The position numbers and the translations under genes are program-made. Below the pieces are notes generated by a model. The model ran no database searches. It saw only the letters and a list, made by a program, of their open reading frames with translations, and was not told the origin of the DNA. Source: Gillisia sp. UBA3175 (GTDB taxonomy: Bacteria; Bacteroidota; Bacteroidia; Flavobacteriales; Flavobacteriaceae). Taken from it: a stretch of 64,000 nucleotides of DNA. Position 1 is the stretch's first letter. Each line of letters begins with the position of its first letter. Of the stretch, positions 36,677 through 46,019 are shown in pieces. The DNA lies in NCBI GenBank assembly GCA_002364325.1, contig DEXV01000003.1, positions 124,461-188,460 of the forward strand, read 5' to 3'.

Positions 36677-37786
36677 ATGAAATTTGCCATTATAACCTAT
36701 ATAAATCATAAGGAAAATAAGAGTGCTTACTATTCCTATGAGCCTTATATACGAGAAATGAATATCTGGCTTAAATCGGTGGATGAAATTATAGTTGTGG
36801 CACCAAAAATCTCCGCTTTTCCGAATGTAATTGAAACATCATATTTGCATAATAATATTTCATTCAGAAAAATTCCGACCATCTCGTTTTTAAAATTTTC
36901 AAAAGTAATTCTAAGTGTTATTAAATTTCCAAGAATAATCTATGTGATTTTAAAAGCAATGAATGAAGCAGATCATATTCATTTGCGTTGTCCGGGAAAT
37001 ATTGGATTAATTGCTTCTGTGCTTCAAATCCTTTTCCCTAAAAAACGAAAAACTGTCAAGTATGCTGGGAATTGGGATCCGAATTCCAAACAACCTTGGA
37101 GTTATAGACTTCAAAAGTGGATATTAAGCAATACCTTTCTAAGCAGAAATATAAAAGTGTTGGTTTATGGGGAGTGGCCAAAACAATCAAAAAACATTAT
37201 CCCTTTTTTTACGGCGAGTTTTTCTGAAACGGAGAAAACAATAACAAACAAAGATTTCACTCATCCGTTTAAATTTATTTTCGTGGGGAATTTGAGCCAT
37301 GGAAAACGACCTTTATTCGCCATTAAACTGATCGAAGCCCTATTGGGGAAGGGTATACCGGTAATACTTGAGATCTACGGAAGTGGGGTGCTTAAAAAAG
37401 AATTGAAGGAATACATTGCCACAAAAAATCTGGACCCTTTTGTTAGGCTTATGGGGAATTATAAGCTGGATGAACTTAAAGAAGTGTATAAAGCTTCCCA
37501 TTTTTTGATCCTGGCATCACAATCGGAAGGATGGCCAAAAGCAGTTGCAGAAGCTATGTTTTTCGGGTGTATTCCTATAGCAACTTCTGTTTCATGTGTG
37601 CCATATATGCTTAATTACGGGAATAGGGGAATTATTATTGAACCAGACTTAGAGCGAGCGGTATTTAAAGTAATGAATTATTTGAAAAATGAGTCAGAAT
37701 TATATGATATTTCAAAAAGAGCTACCTCTTGGTCAAGAGAGTATACATTAGAGAAATTTGAGAAGGAAATTACCGGATTAATATGA
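36677..37786 (+). CDS. Glycosyltransferase family 4 (GT-B)
   Basis: 369 residues. HIHLRCPGNIGLIASVLQIL (about 96-115) and TVKYAGNWDPNSKQPW (about 123-138) form the N-terminal domain. FKFIFVGNLSHGKRPLFAIK (about 196-215) opens the donor domain. LASQSEGWPKAVAEAMFFGC (about 278-297) with PIATSVSCVPYML is the E-x7-E motif. It starts a new run of overlapping genes after a 174-base gap, so a promoter may lie just upstream, although no clear TAnnTTTG box is present. ATGA overlap with the next gene. Confidence 0.92.
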   Translation: MKFAIITYINHKENKSAYYSYEPYIREMNIWLKSVDEIIVVAPKISAFPNVIETSYLHNNISFRKIPTISFLKFSKVILSVIKFPRIIYVILKAMNEADHIHLRCPGNIGLIASVLQILFPKKRKTVKYAGNWDPNSKQPWSYRLQKWILSNTFLSRNIKVLVYGEWPKQSKNIIPFFTASFSETEKTITNKDFTHPFKFIFVGNLSHGKRPLFAIKLIEALLGKGIPVILEIYGSGVLKKELKEYIATKNLDPFVRLMGNYKLDELKEVYKASHFLILASQSEGWPKAVAEAMFFGCIPIATSVSCVPYMLNYGNRGIIIEPDLERAVFKVMNYLKNESELYDISKRATSWSREYTLEKFEKEITGLI

Positions 37787-38865
37787 AAATACTGCAGATT
37801 ATAGATTCCTTAAATCCAGGTGGAGCAGAACGGATGGCTATTAATTATGCGAATTTGCTTCGCAAGAATGATAGTGAATCTCATATTTGTGTTACAAGAA
37901 AAGAGGGGATATTAAAGGAGGGAATCTCTTTAGGAGTTTTTTATTTTTTTTTAGATAAAAAAAGCACCTTCGATATTAAAGCAATTTTAAGGCTTAGGGA
38001 TTATATAAAGGAACATAGAATTGATATTCTGCATGCCCATAGCACTTCTTATTTTTTAGCTACTATTATAAAGATCTCTTATCCTTCGGTTAAGTTAATT
38101 TGGCATGATCATTATGGGAACAATGAGTTTTTAAATAAAAGAAAAACTAATGTGTTGAAGTACTGTTCTAAACAATTTGATGGTATCATAGCTGTGAATA
38201 CTAAATTAAAAACTTGGAGTCTTCAATATTTACATTGTAAAAAAGTAATAAAAGTAAATAACTTTGTAAATACCAATTTCAAGAATTCTTTAGGTGTAAA
38301 AATTAAAGGGGATCCATCTGCCTTTAAAATTATTTGTGTTGCTAATTTAAGACCACAAAAAGATCATGAAAATCTTTTCAATGCATTTAAAATTTTAGTG
38401 TCTAAGTACAATATGAGTCTGCATTTAATAGGAAATGATCCTCAAACTTCTTATTCCAAAGAACTAATTAAAAAAATAAATAATAATTTATATAAGGACA
38501 AGATCTTCTATTATGGAAGTCAAAAAAATGTTCGTGGCTTTTTAGAACTCTCTGATCTTGGGGTGCTTTCTTCAATATCTGAAGGCCTCCCATTAGCATT
38601 GTTGGAATATGGCATTTCCGGAATTGCTGTGGTTACAACTAATGTTGGACATTGTGAGGAAGTGATAAATGGGAATGGTAAATTGGTGCCACCCAGAGAC
38701 CCAAATATGCTAGCAAGTAAAATTTTGTTTTATTATGAAAATAATCAAGAGAGAATTCTTGACGCAAAAAAATTAAACTTACATGTTCTTTCTAATTATT
38801 CGGAAGAATGTATTGCAAAGGAGGTGATAGGTTTTTATTCAGAAGTTATAAATGATCATAATTAA
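37783..38865 (+). CDS. Glycosyltransferase family 4 (GT-B)
   Basis: 360 residues. ILQIIDSLNPGGAERMAINY (about 3-22) is the archetypal GT4 N-terminal loop with G-G-A-E. IICVANLRPQKDHENLFNAF (about 184-203) opens the donor site, and LSSISEGLPLALLEYGISGI (about 263-282) followed by TTNVGHCEEVI is the E-x7-E region. The start overlaps the upstream stop by four bases and the polymerase-like gene follows two bases after its stop. The sugar is unknown. Confidence 0.93.
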   Translation: MKILQIIDSLNPGGAERMAINYANLLRKNDSESHICVTRKEGILKEGISLGVFYFFLDKKSTFDIKAILRLRDYIKEHRIDILHAHSTSYFLATIIKISYPSVKLIWHDHYGNNEFLNKRKTNVLKYCSKQFDGIIAVNTKLKTWSLQYLHCKKVIKVNNFVNTNFKNSLGVKIKGDPSAFKIICVANLRPQKDHENLFNAFKILVSKYNMSLHLIGNDPQTSYSKELIKKINNNLYKDKIFYYGSQKNVRGFLELSDLGVLSSISEGLPLALLEYGISGIAVVTTNVGHCEEVINGNGKLVPPRDPNMLASKILFYYENNQERILDAKKLNLHVLSNYSEECIAKEVIGFYSEVINDHN

Positions 38866-38867
38866 AT

Positions 38868-40226
38868 ATGGGTAATCAGCCTGAAAGTTTTTCCTATATA
38901 GAAATACTCCTGTTGCATATTGTGATGGCTGGTGCTATCTACTTATACAGGCCATTCTCAGGGATGATACTTTTTGGAGTTTTACTTTATTTCACTTTTA
39001 TAATAATACAAAACGAAAACAGAAACAATGAAGCACTTATGGCTGCGGCATATATTGCCGGGGCGGAGGTGTTCTTTAGAATGACAGATGGAATGGTTTT
39101 TTATGAGACCGGGAAATATTCTGTTATTATATTTCTGGTGATCGGAATGTTCTTTAAAGGAACTTCCTCTAAAACAGTTCCTTTTTGGACCTATCTTTTG
39201 ATTCTTATTCCCGGAATAATAGTGGCCTCTTTTGCAGGTACTTATGAAATTGAATTTAGAAAGCTTATTGCTTTTAATTTAAGCGGTCCGGTAACTCTTG
39301 GAGTGTCTGCTTTATATTGCTATTATAAAAAAATTAAAAAAAAGGATTTTGAAAGAGTGGTAATCATGCTGTTAATGCCACTTCTGGCACAAATGTTCTA
39401 TCTGTATTTATATACTCCCTCTTTAAAGGAAGGGATAATAAGTTTGTCCGGGAATTATGCTGCGACAGCAGGATATGGTCCCAACCAGATCTCCACAGTT
39501 TTAGGGATGGGTGCATTTCTACTTGTAACGAGATTATTCGTGATAAAGAATAAGTTTATTAATATTTTGGACTTTATATTATTAGGGATGATGGGATATA
39601 GAGCAGTGATAACATTTTCCAGAGGAGGGGTGTTTACAGCTATTATATGTATGTTCACCTTCATAATAATATTTTATTATAAACAAAATTCTAGAGAAGT
39701 TGGGAAAATAAACTCAAGAATATTTATGCTCTTTTCGGCTTTAATTTTAATTTGGTTTTATTCTTCCTTTAAAACTTTTGGACTAATTGAGAATAGGTAT
39801 AAAAGTGAAAATGCTGCTGGAGAGCTAAAAAGTGATATTACAACCGGGAGGGTGGAACTTATTGAAACAGAATTGCATGCCTTTTATTACCATCCTTTAA
39901 TAGGAATAGGCGTTGGAATGGGTAGGGAATATAGACAGGAAAACTTAGGAATTGACATTAATACTCACAATGAAATTAGCCGATTATTATCGGAACATGG
40001 AATGTTAGGAGTGATTGCTCTACTTATTCTTATATTTGTCCCAATACTATTTTGGACCAAGTTTAAAAACAATTATTACTTTTTAGCATTTATGGCATTC
40101 TGGTTTTTAACAATCAACCATTCTGCCATGAGAATTGCCCTGCCGGCCTTTGTATATGGCTTGGCTTTATTATATATCGTTGATGAAAAAAAACCTCCTG
40201 TACATAGGAAACGACTTAGCCATTAA
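38868..40226 (+). CDS. O-antigen polymerase/ligase-like membrane protein
   Basis: 452 residues with about eleven hydrophobic segments, for example IEILLLHIVMAGAIYLY and YSVIIFLVIGMFF. The large periplasmic loop with the Wzy_C/WaaL motif is visible: ITTGRVELIETELHAFYYHP (about 323-342), then GIDINTHNEISRLLSEHGML (about 361-380), where Arg and His are functional in characterised enzymes. It should polymerise the undecaprenyl-linked repeat unit, or transfer glycan to lipid A or protein. Which of these cannot be decided from sequence. It sits beside the WbaP-like starter transferase, as in Wzx/Wzy loci. Confidence 0.88.
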   Translation: MGNQPESFSYIEILLLHIVMAGAIYLYRPFSGMILFGVLLYFTFIIIQNENRNNEALMAAAYIAGAEVFFRMTDGMVFYETGKYSVIIFLVIGMFFKGTSSKTVPFWTYLLILIPGIIVASFAGTYEIEFRKLIAFNLSGPVTLGVSALYCYYKKIKKKDFERVVIMLLMPLLAQMFYLYLYTPSLKEGIISLSGNYAATAGYGPNQISTVLGMGAFLLVTRLFVIKNKFINILDFILLGMMGYRAVITFSRGGVFTAIICMFTFIIIFYYKQNSREVGKINSRIFMLFSALILIWFYSSFKTFGLIENRYKSENAAGELKSDITTGRVELIETELHAFYYHPLIGIGVGMGREYRQENLGIDINTHNEISRLLSEHGMLGVIALLILIFVPILFWTKFKNNYYFLAFMAFWFLTINHSAMRIALPAFVYGLALLYIVDEKKPPVHRKRLSH

Positions 40227-41196
40227 TAGCTTTACTGCTACCTACATTTCTTTTTTTAGCAAAGTGCTGAAGAAGGAAGGTTACTCTGTGAGGACTGCTT
40301 CTAATAAGAATAATAAAGCATTGCGCTTGGTGGAAATGCTTGGTATGATCGTGAAATATCATAGATCTACAGATATTGTACTTATTGACACCTACGGAGC
40401 CTTGAATTTTTATTATGCATACCTGGTTGCAAAAGCCTGCCAGTTTTATAAGCTTGATTATATTCCAATCCTTCATGGAGGTAATTTGCCAACCAGATTG
40501 GAGGAGTCTAAGGGATTTAGTGAAAATTTATTCGGTAAAGCAAAAAAAAATGTTGCACCATCTCAATTTCTGTACAGGATTTTTAAAGAAGCAGGTTTTA
40601 ATAATTTGCAGATCATTCCAAACGCCATAGAATTGGATAAATTTCCCTTTAAGGAAAGGAAAAGCTTTGCCCCAAAAATGCTTTGGGTGAGGAGGTTCCA
40701 AGGGAGATATAATCCTATGATGGCGATAAAGGTATTGGAGCAACTTAAGAAGGAGTATCCCACAGCCGAATTATGTATGGTTGGTCCGGAAAAAGATGGA
40801 TCCCTTCAGAAATGCAAAGAATATGCAGAAAAGCAAAATCTTAAAGTGATCTTTACAGGAAAACTTAAAAAAAAGGAATGGGCAAAGGTTTCAACAGATT
40901 ATGATGTTTTTCTAAATTCTACCAATATAGATAATACTCCAATAAGCGTTATTGAAGCCATGGCATTAGGATTAGCAATCGTTTCAACAGATGTTGGAGG
41001 CATGAAAGATCTAATAGATCATCAAGAAAATGGAATTCTAGTCCCATGGAAAGATGAGAAATCTATGGTGAAGGCGGTAAAATTAGTTTTAGCAGATCAG
41101 GAAAATTCAGCTAAAATGACCTTAAATGCTCGGGCAAAAGTGTCTAATTTCGACTGGAATATTATTAAAGGCGATTGGAATGAATTGCTTAATTGA
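40183..41196 (+). CDS. Glycosyltransferase family 4 (GT-B), first of a tandem pair
   Basis: 337 residues from ATG 40183 (MKKNLLYIGNDLA), overlapping the polymerase gene by 44 bases; a longer frame from 40135 is less plausible. YIPILHGGNLPTRLEES lies in the acceptor domain. MLWVRRFQGRYNPMMAIKVL (about 166-185) and LCMVGPEKDGS open the donor domain. TPISVIEAMALGLAIVSTDV (about 251-270) is the E-x7-E region. It is closely related to the next gene, with long shared stretches, which indicates duplication. Confidence 0.92.
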   Translation: MKKNLLYIGNDLAINSFTATYISFFSKVLKKEGYSVRTASNKNNKALRLVEMLGMIVKYHRSTDIVLIDTYGALNFYYAYLVAKACQFYKLDYIPILHGGNLPTRLEESKGFSENLFGKAKKNVAPSQFLYRIFKEAGFNNLQIIPNAIELDKFPFKERKSFAPKMLWVRRFQGRYNPMMAIKVLEQLKKEYPTAELCMVGPEKDGSLQKCKEYAEKQNLKVIFTGKLKKKEWAKVSTDYDVFLNSTNIDNTPISVIEAMALGLAIVSTDVGGMKDLIDHQENGILVPWKDEKSMVKAVKLVLADQENSAKMTLNARAKVSNFDWNIIKGDWNELLN

Positions 41197-42209
41197 TGAA
41201 AAAATCTATACTTTATATAGGTAATAAACTTTCAGACCCCAACGCAAATCCAACTTCACATAAGGCTTTGGTAAAAGGTCTAACTTCTGAAGGTTTTCAT
41301 ATTATTTCTGCATCTAGTTTGAAGAATAAATATTTGAGATTAGCCGATATGGTTCTTACTTTTATTAAGAACTCCACGAAATTTAATATTGTTTTAATTG
41401 ACGTCTACAGCACTCAAAATTTTTGGTATGCCATTACCATTGCAAGGCTATCAAGACTTTTTAATAAGAAGTACATTCCTATCCTGCACGGTGGAGATCT
41501 TAAAAAGCGATTTGAAAATTCTACCTATGTAACAGAGAAGTTGCTTAAAAATGCATACCATATTGTTTCTCCTTCCTTATATTATAAAAATGAGGTGATA
41601 CGTCTAGGTTACCATAAGGTAGCTCATATTCCTAATCCTATATTTATTAATAACTACAAATTTAAAGAACGCACTATTTTTCAGCCTAAATTGTTATGGG
41701 TACGAGCTTTTAATGAGATCTATAATCCCTTAATGGCGATCAAGGCTTTTGAATTTATATTGAAAAGCCATCCACTTGCTGAGTTATGTATGGTTGGTCC
41801 AGAAAAGGATAGTAGTATGCAAACCTGTCGTAAATACGCTGAAGCTGCGAAGCTTCCGGTGAAATTCACCGGAAAATTGAAAAAGCGGGAATGGACACAT
41901 TTGGCTTCAGATTACGACATTTTTATAAACACCTCCAATATAGATAATAGCCCATTGAGTGTGATCGAGGCTATGGCGCTTGGATTGCCAATAGTCACTA
42001 CTAATGTAGGCGGAATGCCATTTTTAATAGATCATGAGCAAAATGGTATTTTGGTAGAAAAAGAAAATCCGGAAGAACTTTCAAGCTGGATTGAGTGGAT
42101 GTTGGATCATCCCGAACAGACTTTAGAAATGACCCAGCGAGCAAGAGAAAAAGTTTTAAATTTGGATTGGAATAAGATTAAAAAGGATTGGACTGAATTA
42201 CTAGGCTGA
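41193..42209 (+). CDS. Glycosyltransferase family 4 (GT-B), second of a tandem pair
   Basis: 338 residues, paralogue of the gene just upstream. Shared elements include SILYIGN-L-, YIPILHGGDL, LCMVGPEKDSSMQTCRKYAE and SPLSVIEAMALGLPIVTTNV, so both fold and probably donor class are the same. The acceptor half differs more, as expected if the two add successive similar sugars. ATGA overlap with the upstream gene. A 62-base gap follows before the starter transferase. Confidence 0.92.
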   Translation: MMKKSILYIGNKLSDPNANPTSHKALVKGLTSEGFHIISASSLKNKYLRLADMVLTFIKNSTKFNIVLIDVYSTQNFWYAITIARLSRLFNKKYIPILHGGDLKKRFENSTYVTEKLLKNAYHIVSPSLYYKNEVIRLGYHKVAHIPNPIFINNYKFKERTIFQPKLLWVRAFNEIYNPLMAIKAFEFILKSHPLAELCMVGPEKDSSMQTCRKYAEAAKLPVKFTGKLKKREWTHLASDYDIFINTSNIDNSPLSVIEAMALGLPIVTTNVGGMPFLIDHEQNGILVEKENPEELSSWIEWMLDHPEQTLEMTQRAREKVLNLDWNKIKKDWTELLG

Positions 42210-42271
42210 AAATTTTTATATTTAAACGCTATTCAAACCAGATCGAACTTAACCTAAGCTCCGTATAGATA

Positions 42272-43669
42272 ATGGCTCAGAAATCACTAGTCCATTTTGA
42301 TATATCAGAACGTAAAGTTTTGCTACGTGTCATGGATATTTTCTTTGTCCTTTTTACCTTATCCATTGTTAGCATAATTTTTAAATTCGATTATTTTAGG
42401 ATCTCAGCTGATTATTGGGGATGGACAGTTGTTCTTATTTCGTACCTAATAATTTTTTCGAATATTTTTGAACTCTATGACCTACAGAAAGCAAGTAAGT
42501 TTGAAACAGTGCTTAAAAATGTGATCCTCACAGTTTCTGTAACTGTTCTATTCTTCATGTTAACTCCTTTTTACACTCCTAGTTTACCAGAAAACAGATT
42601 ACAGATATTATTTTTCTTTTTATCAATGGTTGGAGCTTTACTGCTTTGGCGTTTTGCTTATATCACGCTTATCTCTTCTCCTAGATTTTATAAGAAAGCC
42701 TTGCTTATTGGAGATCTTGCAGAGTTGAATTTAATGCTGAAAGCGCTTCAGAAATCTGATCCTAATTATGTGATAACTGGTTTTATTAATACAGGAAAAA
42801 AATCTGAAGAATTTGTCGTGACGGAATTGCAACAATTCGAGCCGTCTCATTTAAGAACAATAATCCAAGATCTTACAATTAACGAAATTGTAGTTGCTAG
42901 TTCCAGTGTTCGCTCTAAAGAAATGACCGCTTCCTTATTGAATGATCTTAACAATTTACTAATCCAAGGTTTCCCAATAAAGGATTATACTCAGGTATAT
43001 GAAAATTTAACTTATCGGGTGCCAGTTCAGCATATCGGAAAAGATTTTTATAAGTTCTTTTTGTTTAGCAGAAGCAATCATAACAAGTTTTACCTGTTCT
43101 TTTTAAGGCTTTTTGATGTGTCTTTTTCTCTAATTGGTTTGGTGATATGTATGCTACTTATCCCATTCATTTTTTTAATTAATCTCATTGCCAATAGAGG
43201 AAGTTTATTTTATTCTCAGGAGCGGGTTGGTAAAAATGCTAAACACTTCAGAATTCTAAAATTCAGGACCATGTTAAAGGATGCTGAGTTGAATGGCCCT
43301 CAATGGGCAGAGAAGAATGACAATAGGATAACCACATTCGGATTGTTTTTAAGAAGGATAAGACTGGATGAATTCCCACAATTTTACAATGTATTAGTTG
43401 GGGAGATGAGTATTATAGGACCAAGGCCCGAAAGGCCAGTTTTTGTGAAAGAACTTTCCAAGACACTTCCATTTTATAAGACCAGACATATCGTAAAACC
43501 GGGCTTGACAGGTTGGGCGCAGGTAAAGGCGAATTATGGATCCAGTTATACAGATAGTTTGGAGAAACTGCAATATGACCTTTATTATATTAAACATAGG
43601 GGTTTATTTCTGGATCTTAATATTCTGCTAAAAACTTTTAGCACTATTTTGTTTTATAGAGGGCAATAA
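42272..43669 (+). CDS. Exopolysaccharide polyprenyl glycosylphosphotransferase (WbaP/WcaJ family)
   Basis: Initiates glycan synthesis by moving a sugar-1-phosphate to undecaprenyl phosphate at the inner membrane. There are four N-terminal membrane helices, a Rossmann-like central domain (about 140-245), and after a fifth hydrophobic helix (VSFSLIGLVICMLLIPFIFL, about 284-303) the catalytic domain. LFYSQERVGKNAKHFRILKF (about 312-331), RLDEFPQFYNVLVGEMSIIG (about 365-384), PRPERPVF and KPGLTGWAQV are invariant in the family. The 465-residue length is standard. It is the last gene of the glycan locus and ends 14 bases before the repeat array. Confidence 0.95.
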   Translation: MAQKSLVHFDISERKVLLRVMDIFFVLFTLSIVSIIFKFDYFRISADYWGWTVVLISYLIIFSNIFELYDLQKASKFETVLKNVILTVSVTVLFFMLTPFYTPSLPENRLQILFFFLSMVGALLLWRFAYITLISSPRFYKKALLIGDLAELNLMLKALQKSDPNYVITGFINTGKKSEEFVVTELQQFEPSHLRTIIQDLTINEIVVASSSVRSKEMTASLLNDLNNLLIQGFPIKDYTQVYENLTYRVPVQHIGKDFYKFFLFSRSNHNKFYLFFLRLFDVSFSLIGLVICMLLIPFIFLINLIANRGSLFYSQERVGKNAKHFRILKFRTMLKDAELNGPQWAEKNDNRITTFGLFLRRIRLDEFPQFYNVLVGEMSIIGPRPERPVFVKELSKTLPFYKTRHIVKPGLTGWAQVKANYGSSYTDSLEKLQYDLYYIKHRGLFLDLNILLKTFSTILFYRGQ

Positions 43670-43683
43670 GGAGGGGGTAACAG

Positions 43684-44251
43684 CATCCCCACCTAAATCC
43701 TCCCCGAAGGGGAGGACTTGTAATCGATATTTATATGATTATATTGCTCCCTTCCCTTCGGGAAGGGTTGGGGATGGGATGCGACTGATTTGTCTTGGTT
43801 ATTCATGAATAAATCAATCATCTCCACCTAAACCCACCCCAAAAGGGAGGACTTGTAATTGATATTTGTATGATTACATTGCTCCCTTCCCTTCGGGAAG
43901 GGCTGGGGATGGGATGAATATTGCTTGGTTATTCATGAATAAATCTATCATCCCCTCCTAAATCCCTCCCGAAGGGGAGGACTTGTAATCGATATTTATA
44001 TGATTATATTGCTTCCTTCCCTTCGGGAAGGGCCGGGGATGGGATGAATATTGCTTGGTTATTCATGAATAAATCTATCATCCCCACCTAAATCCACCCC
44101 GAAGGGGAGGACTTGTAATTGATATTCGTATGAATACATTGCTCCCTTCCCTTCGGAAAGGGCTGGGGATGGGATGAATATTGCTTGGTTATTCATGAAT
44201 AAATCAATCAATCCCACCTAAAGCCACCCCAAAAGGGCTGGGGATGGGATG
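43684..44251. repeat. Tandem array of palindromic cloverleaf-like repeats (4 full units plus 1 truncated)
   Basis: Units begin CATCCCCA (or near variants) at 43684, 43819, 43949, 44079 and 44209, so the period is 135 and then 130 bases. Each full unit is about 98 bases: CATCCCCA pairs with TGGGGATG near its end, and inside are two hairpins, CCTCCCCGAAGGGGAGG (less perfect in unit 2) and CCCTTCCCTTCGGGAAGGG. Spacers of about 32-37 bases carry GCTTGGTTATTCATGAAT. Unit 5 lacks its middle and ends four bases before the lnt stop codon. No open frame of note runs through it. This accounts for nearly all the 586-base gap 43670-44255. It may be a REP/BIME-like element and could stop transcripts from both sides. 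Confidence 0.9.
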
Positions 44252-44255
44252 AGGT

Positions 44256-45842
44256 TTATCGTCTTCTTTTGTACTTAACGAAAGTGAAAACAAATAAGAA
44301 AATTGCAAGTAATTGAGCTATTCGTGCAATATAATCTCCATACTTTACATAGAAAGTGATCTTATTATTTAGTGTAATCTTGCTCTTGAGACTTCCTTGC
44401 TTCTCGTACCCCAAACTTTTAATCACTTCTCCTTTTTCATTAATGAATGCAGAAATGCCGGTATTAGCACTTCTAACTACAGATTTTCTGGTTTCTATAG
44501 CTCTTAAGCTGGCGTAGCTTAGATGTTGTTTGTGGCCTTGTGAATCTCCCCACCACGCATCATTGGTGATAATGGTTAAGAAATTCGCACCATTTTTCAC
44601 ATAGCCAGTCACATATTCTCCATAAACAGATTCATAACAAATTATGGGAGCTGTGCTAACCTGGTTACTTAATGGAAATACTTCTCTTTCCTCCTGAGTT
44701 GTTTTCATTGCAACAGTTCCACCAAGGTCTATCATGATATTTCCAAGAATTGGGCGTAAAATATGCTGATAAGGAAAATTCTCTACTCCAACTACCAATT
44801 TGGATTTATGATATAAGGCTGGCTCATTTCCAGAATTCATGAAAAAGGCCGAATTATAATCATTGTACCAATCCATTGGTCCTATAATATTACTTTGTCT
44901 GCCAACTTTGGAGGAATCACTGAATCTTTCGAACAAGGAAACCCCGCTTAAAAAGCTAAGCTGTGGGTGTTTTATTATAAGTTGATCTCCGAAATATTTT
45001 GCTTCAGAAGATTGGAATTTAGATAAAGCGGTACCATCTGCAAATACAGTTTCTGGCGCAACCAATAAATCGGTTGTTTCGGTAACCAGGGAATCACTTA
45101 ATTTCAGAAGTAATTCTCCAATACGAGTATCTGTAGTATTATATTTTTCGGTGTACGGATTTATATTTGGTTGAAGAATAACCGCTTCTAATGTTTCCTT
45201 CCCTTCAGTATAATTCCAAAGAATTAAATATGAAATAGAAATTGGAATGAGTAGCATCAACCCAATTTTAATACTATTTCGAATTAAAAGTTCCCTCTGT
45301 GGATATTCCCTATAAAGCAATATTGATTTAAAAATAGTAATGTTGATAATCCACACCCACAAGCTGCCACCAAATGTTCCGGTATATTCATACCATTGGA
45401 TCCAGTTGTAAAAACCGGAAAAGGCATTACCTAAATTAAGCCATGGCCATGAAAAATCCCAGCTTAAATGTAGCTTTTCAAATACGATCCATAAACAGAT
45501 GAGAAATGCAGAAGAGGCTTTAAAGTTGGTTCTTTTTGCCACAATATGATACAACAAGAAGACCATTGCCATTAGTAACGAATTCACTAAAATAGCAAAT
45601 GCGCCTCCAAAAAGAGTAGAATTGGCTAGCCAAGAAGTAGTGATGAAATTCCAGATCACAAAACTGAGATAAGCATATCCCAGAACTTCAAGTTTTTTAA
45701 ACCTATTGGTTGAGTTTCTTATTTTCAGGTCTACTAAAAGCAGCGGAACAAAACCAAAAAAAAGCAAGAACGGAAATCCGTAAGTAGGCCATGATAATGC
45801 GAGCAAAAGCCCACTAAGAATTGCGAAAAGGAGGTTTTTCAT
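44256..45842 (-). CDS. lnt: Apolipoprotein N-acyltransferase
   Basis: Adds the third acyl chain to lipoproteins in the inner membrane. About six N-terminal helices (LLFAILSGLLLALSWPTYGF at the start) precede a nitrilase-like periplasmic domain. The catalytic triad residues are visible: Glu in VAPETVFADG (about 265), Lys in YHKSKLVVGVENFPY (about 348) and Cys in PIICYESVYGEYV (about 398). NANTGISAF-like RSANTGISAFINEKGEV follows. 528 residues is normal. The stop codon lies directly beside the repeat array. Confidence 0.95.
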   Translation of the reverse strand: MKNLLFAILSGLLLALSWPTYGFPFLLFFGFVPLLLVDLKIRNSTNRFKKLEVLGYAYLSFVIWNFITTSWLANSTLFGGAFAILVNSLLMAMVFLLYHIVAKRTNFKASSAFLICLWIVFEKLHLSWDFSWPWLNLGNAFSGFYNWIQWYEYTGTFGGSLWVWIINITIFKSILLYREYPQRELLIRNSIKIGLMLLIPISISYLILWNYTEGKETLEAVILQPNINPYTEKYNTTDTRIGELLLKLSDSLVTETTDLLVAPETVFADGTALSKFQSSEAKYFGDQLIIKHPQLSFLSGVSLFERFSDSSKVGRQSNIIGPMDWYNDYNSAFFMNSGNEPALYHKSKLVVGVENFPYQHILRPILGNIMIDLGGTVAMKTTQEEREVFPLSNQVSTAPIICYESVYGEYVTGYVKNGANFLTIITNDAWWGDSQGHKQHLSYASLRAIETRKSVVRSANTGISAFINEKGEVIKSLGYEKQGSLKSKITLNNKITFYVKYGDYIARIAQLLAIFLFVFTFVKYKRRR

Positions 45843-45858
45843 AAATAGTTATTCTTTT

Positions 45859-45866
45859 CAAAAATA
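45859..45866 (-). promoter_or_regulatory. Possible -7 box TATTTTTG for lnt
   Basis: Read on the minus strand, TATTTTTG fits TAnnTTTG and lies 16 bases before the lnt ATG. No TTG -33 motif is found at normal spacing, and the leader would be very short. Confidence 0.28.
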
Positions 45867-46019
45867 GGAAAGACTTTTCTTATGAACTTAGAAATCCTAA
45901 ACTTCTTACTTAAAATGAATCAAGAGGTGAAAAAAAACTAAAATTAAGTTAGAATTCTGCTATTTTTATGGACTCTTTAGAGCAATTACTTACATTAGTA
46001 TCTTACAAACAATATATAC

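Noticed and set aside
43684..44251. CRISPR array
   Set aside because: The regular spacing looks CRISPR-like, but the repeats are about 98 bases long and palindromic, the spacers are nearly identical to each other, and no cas gene is near.
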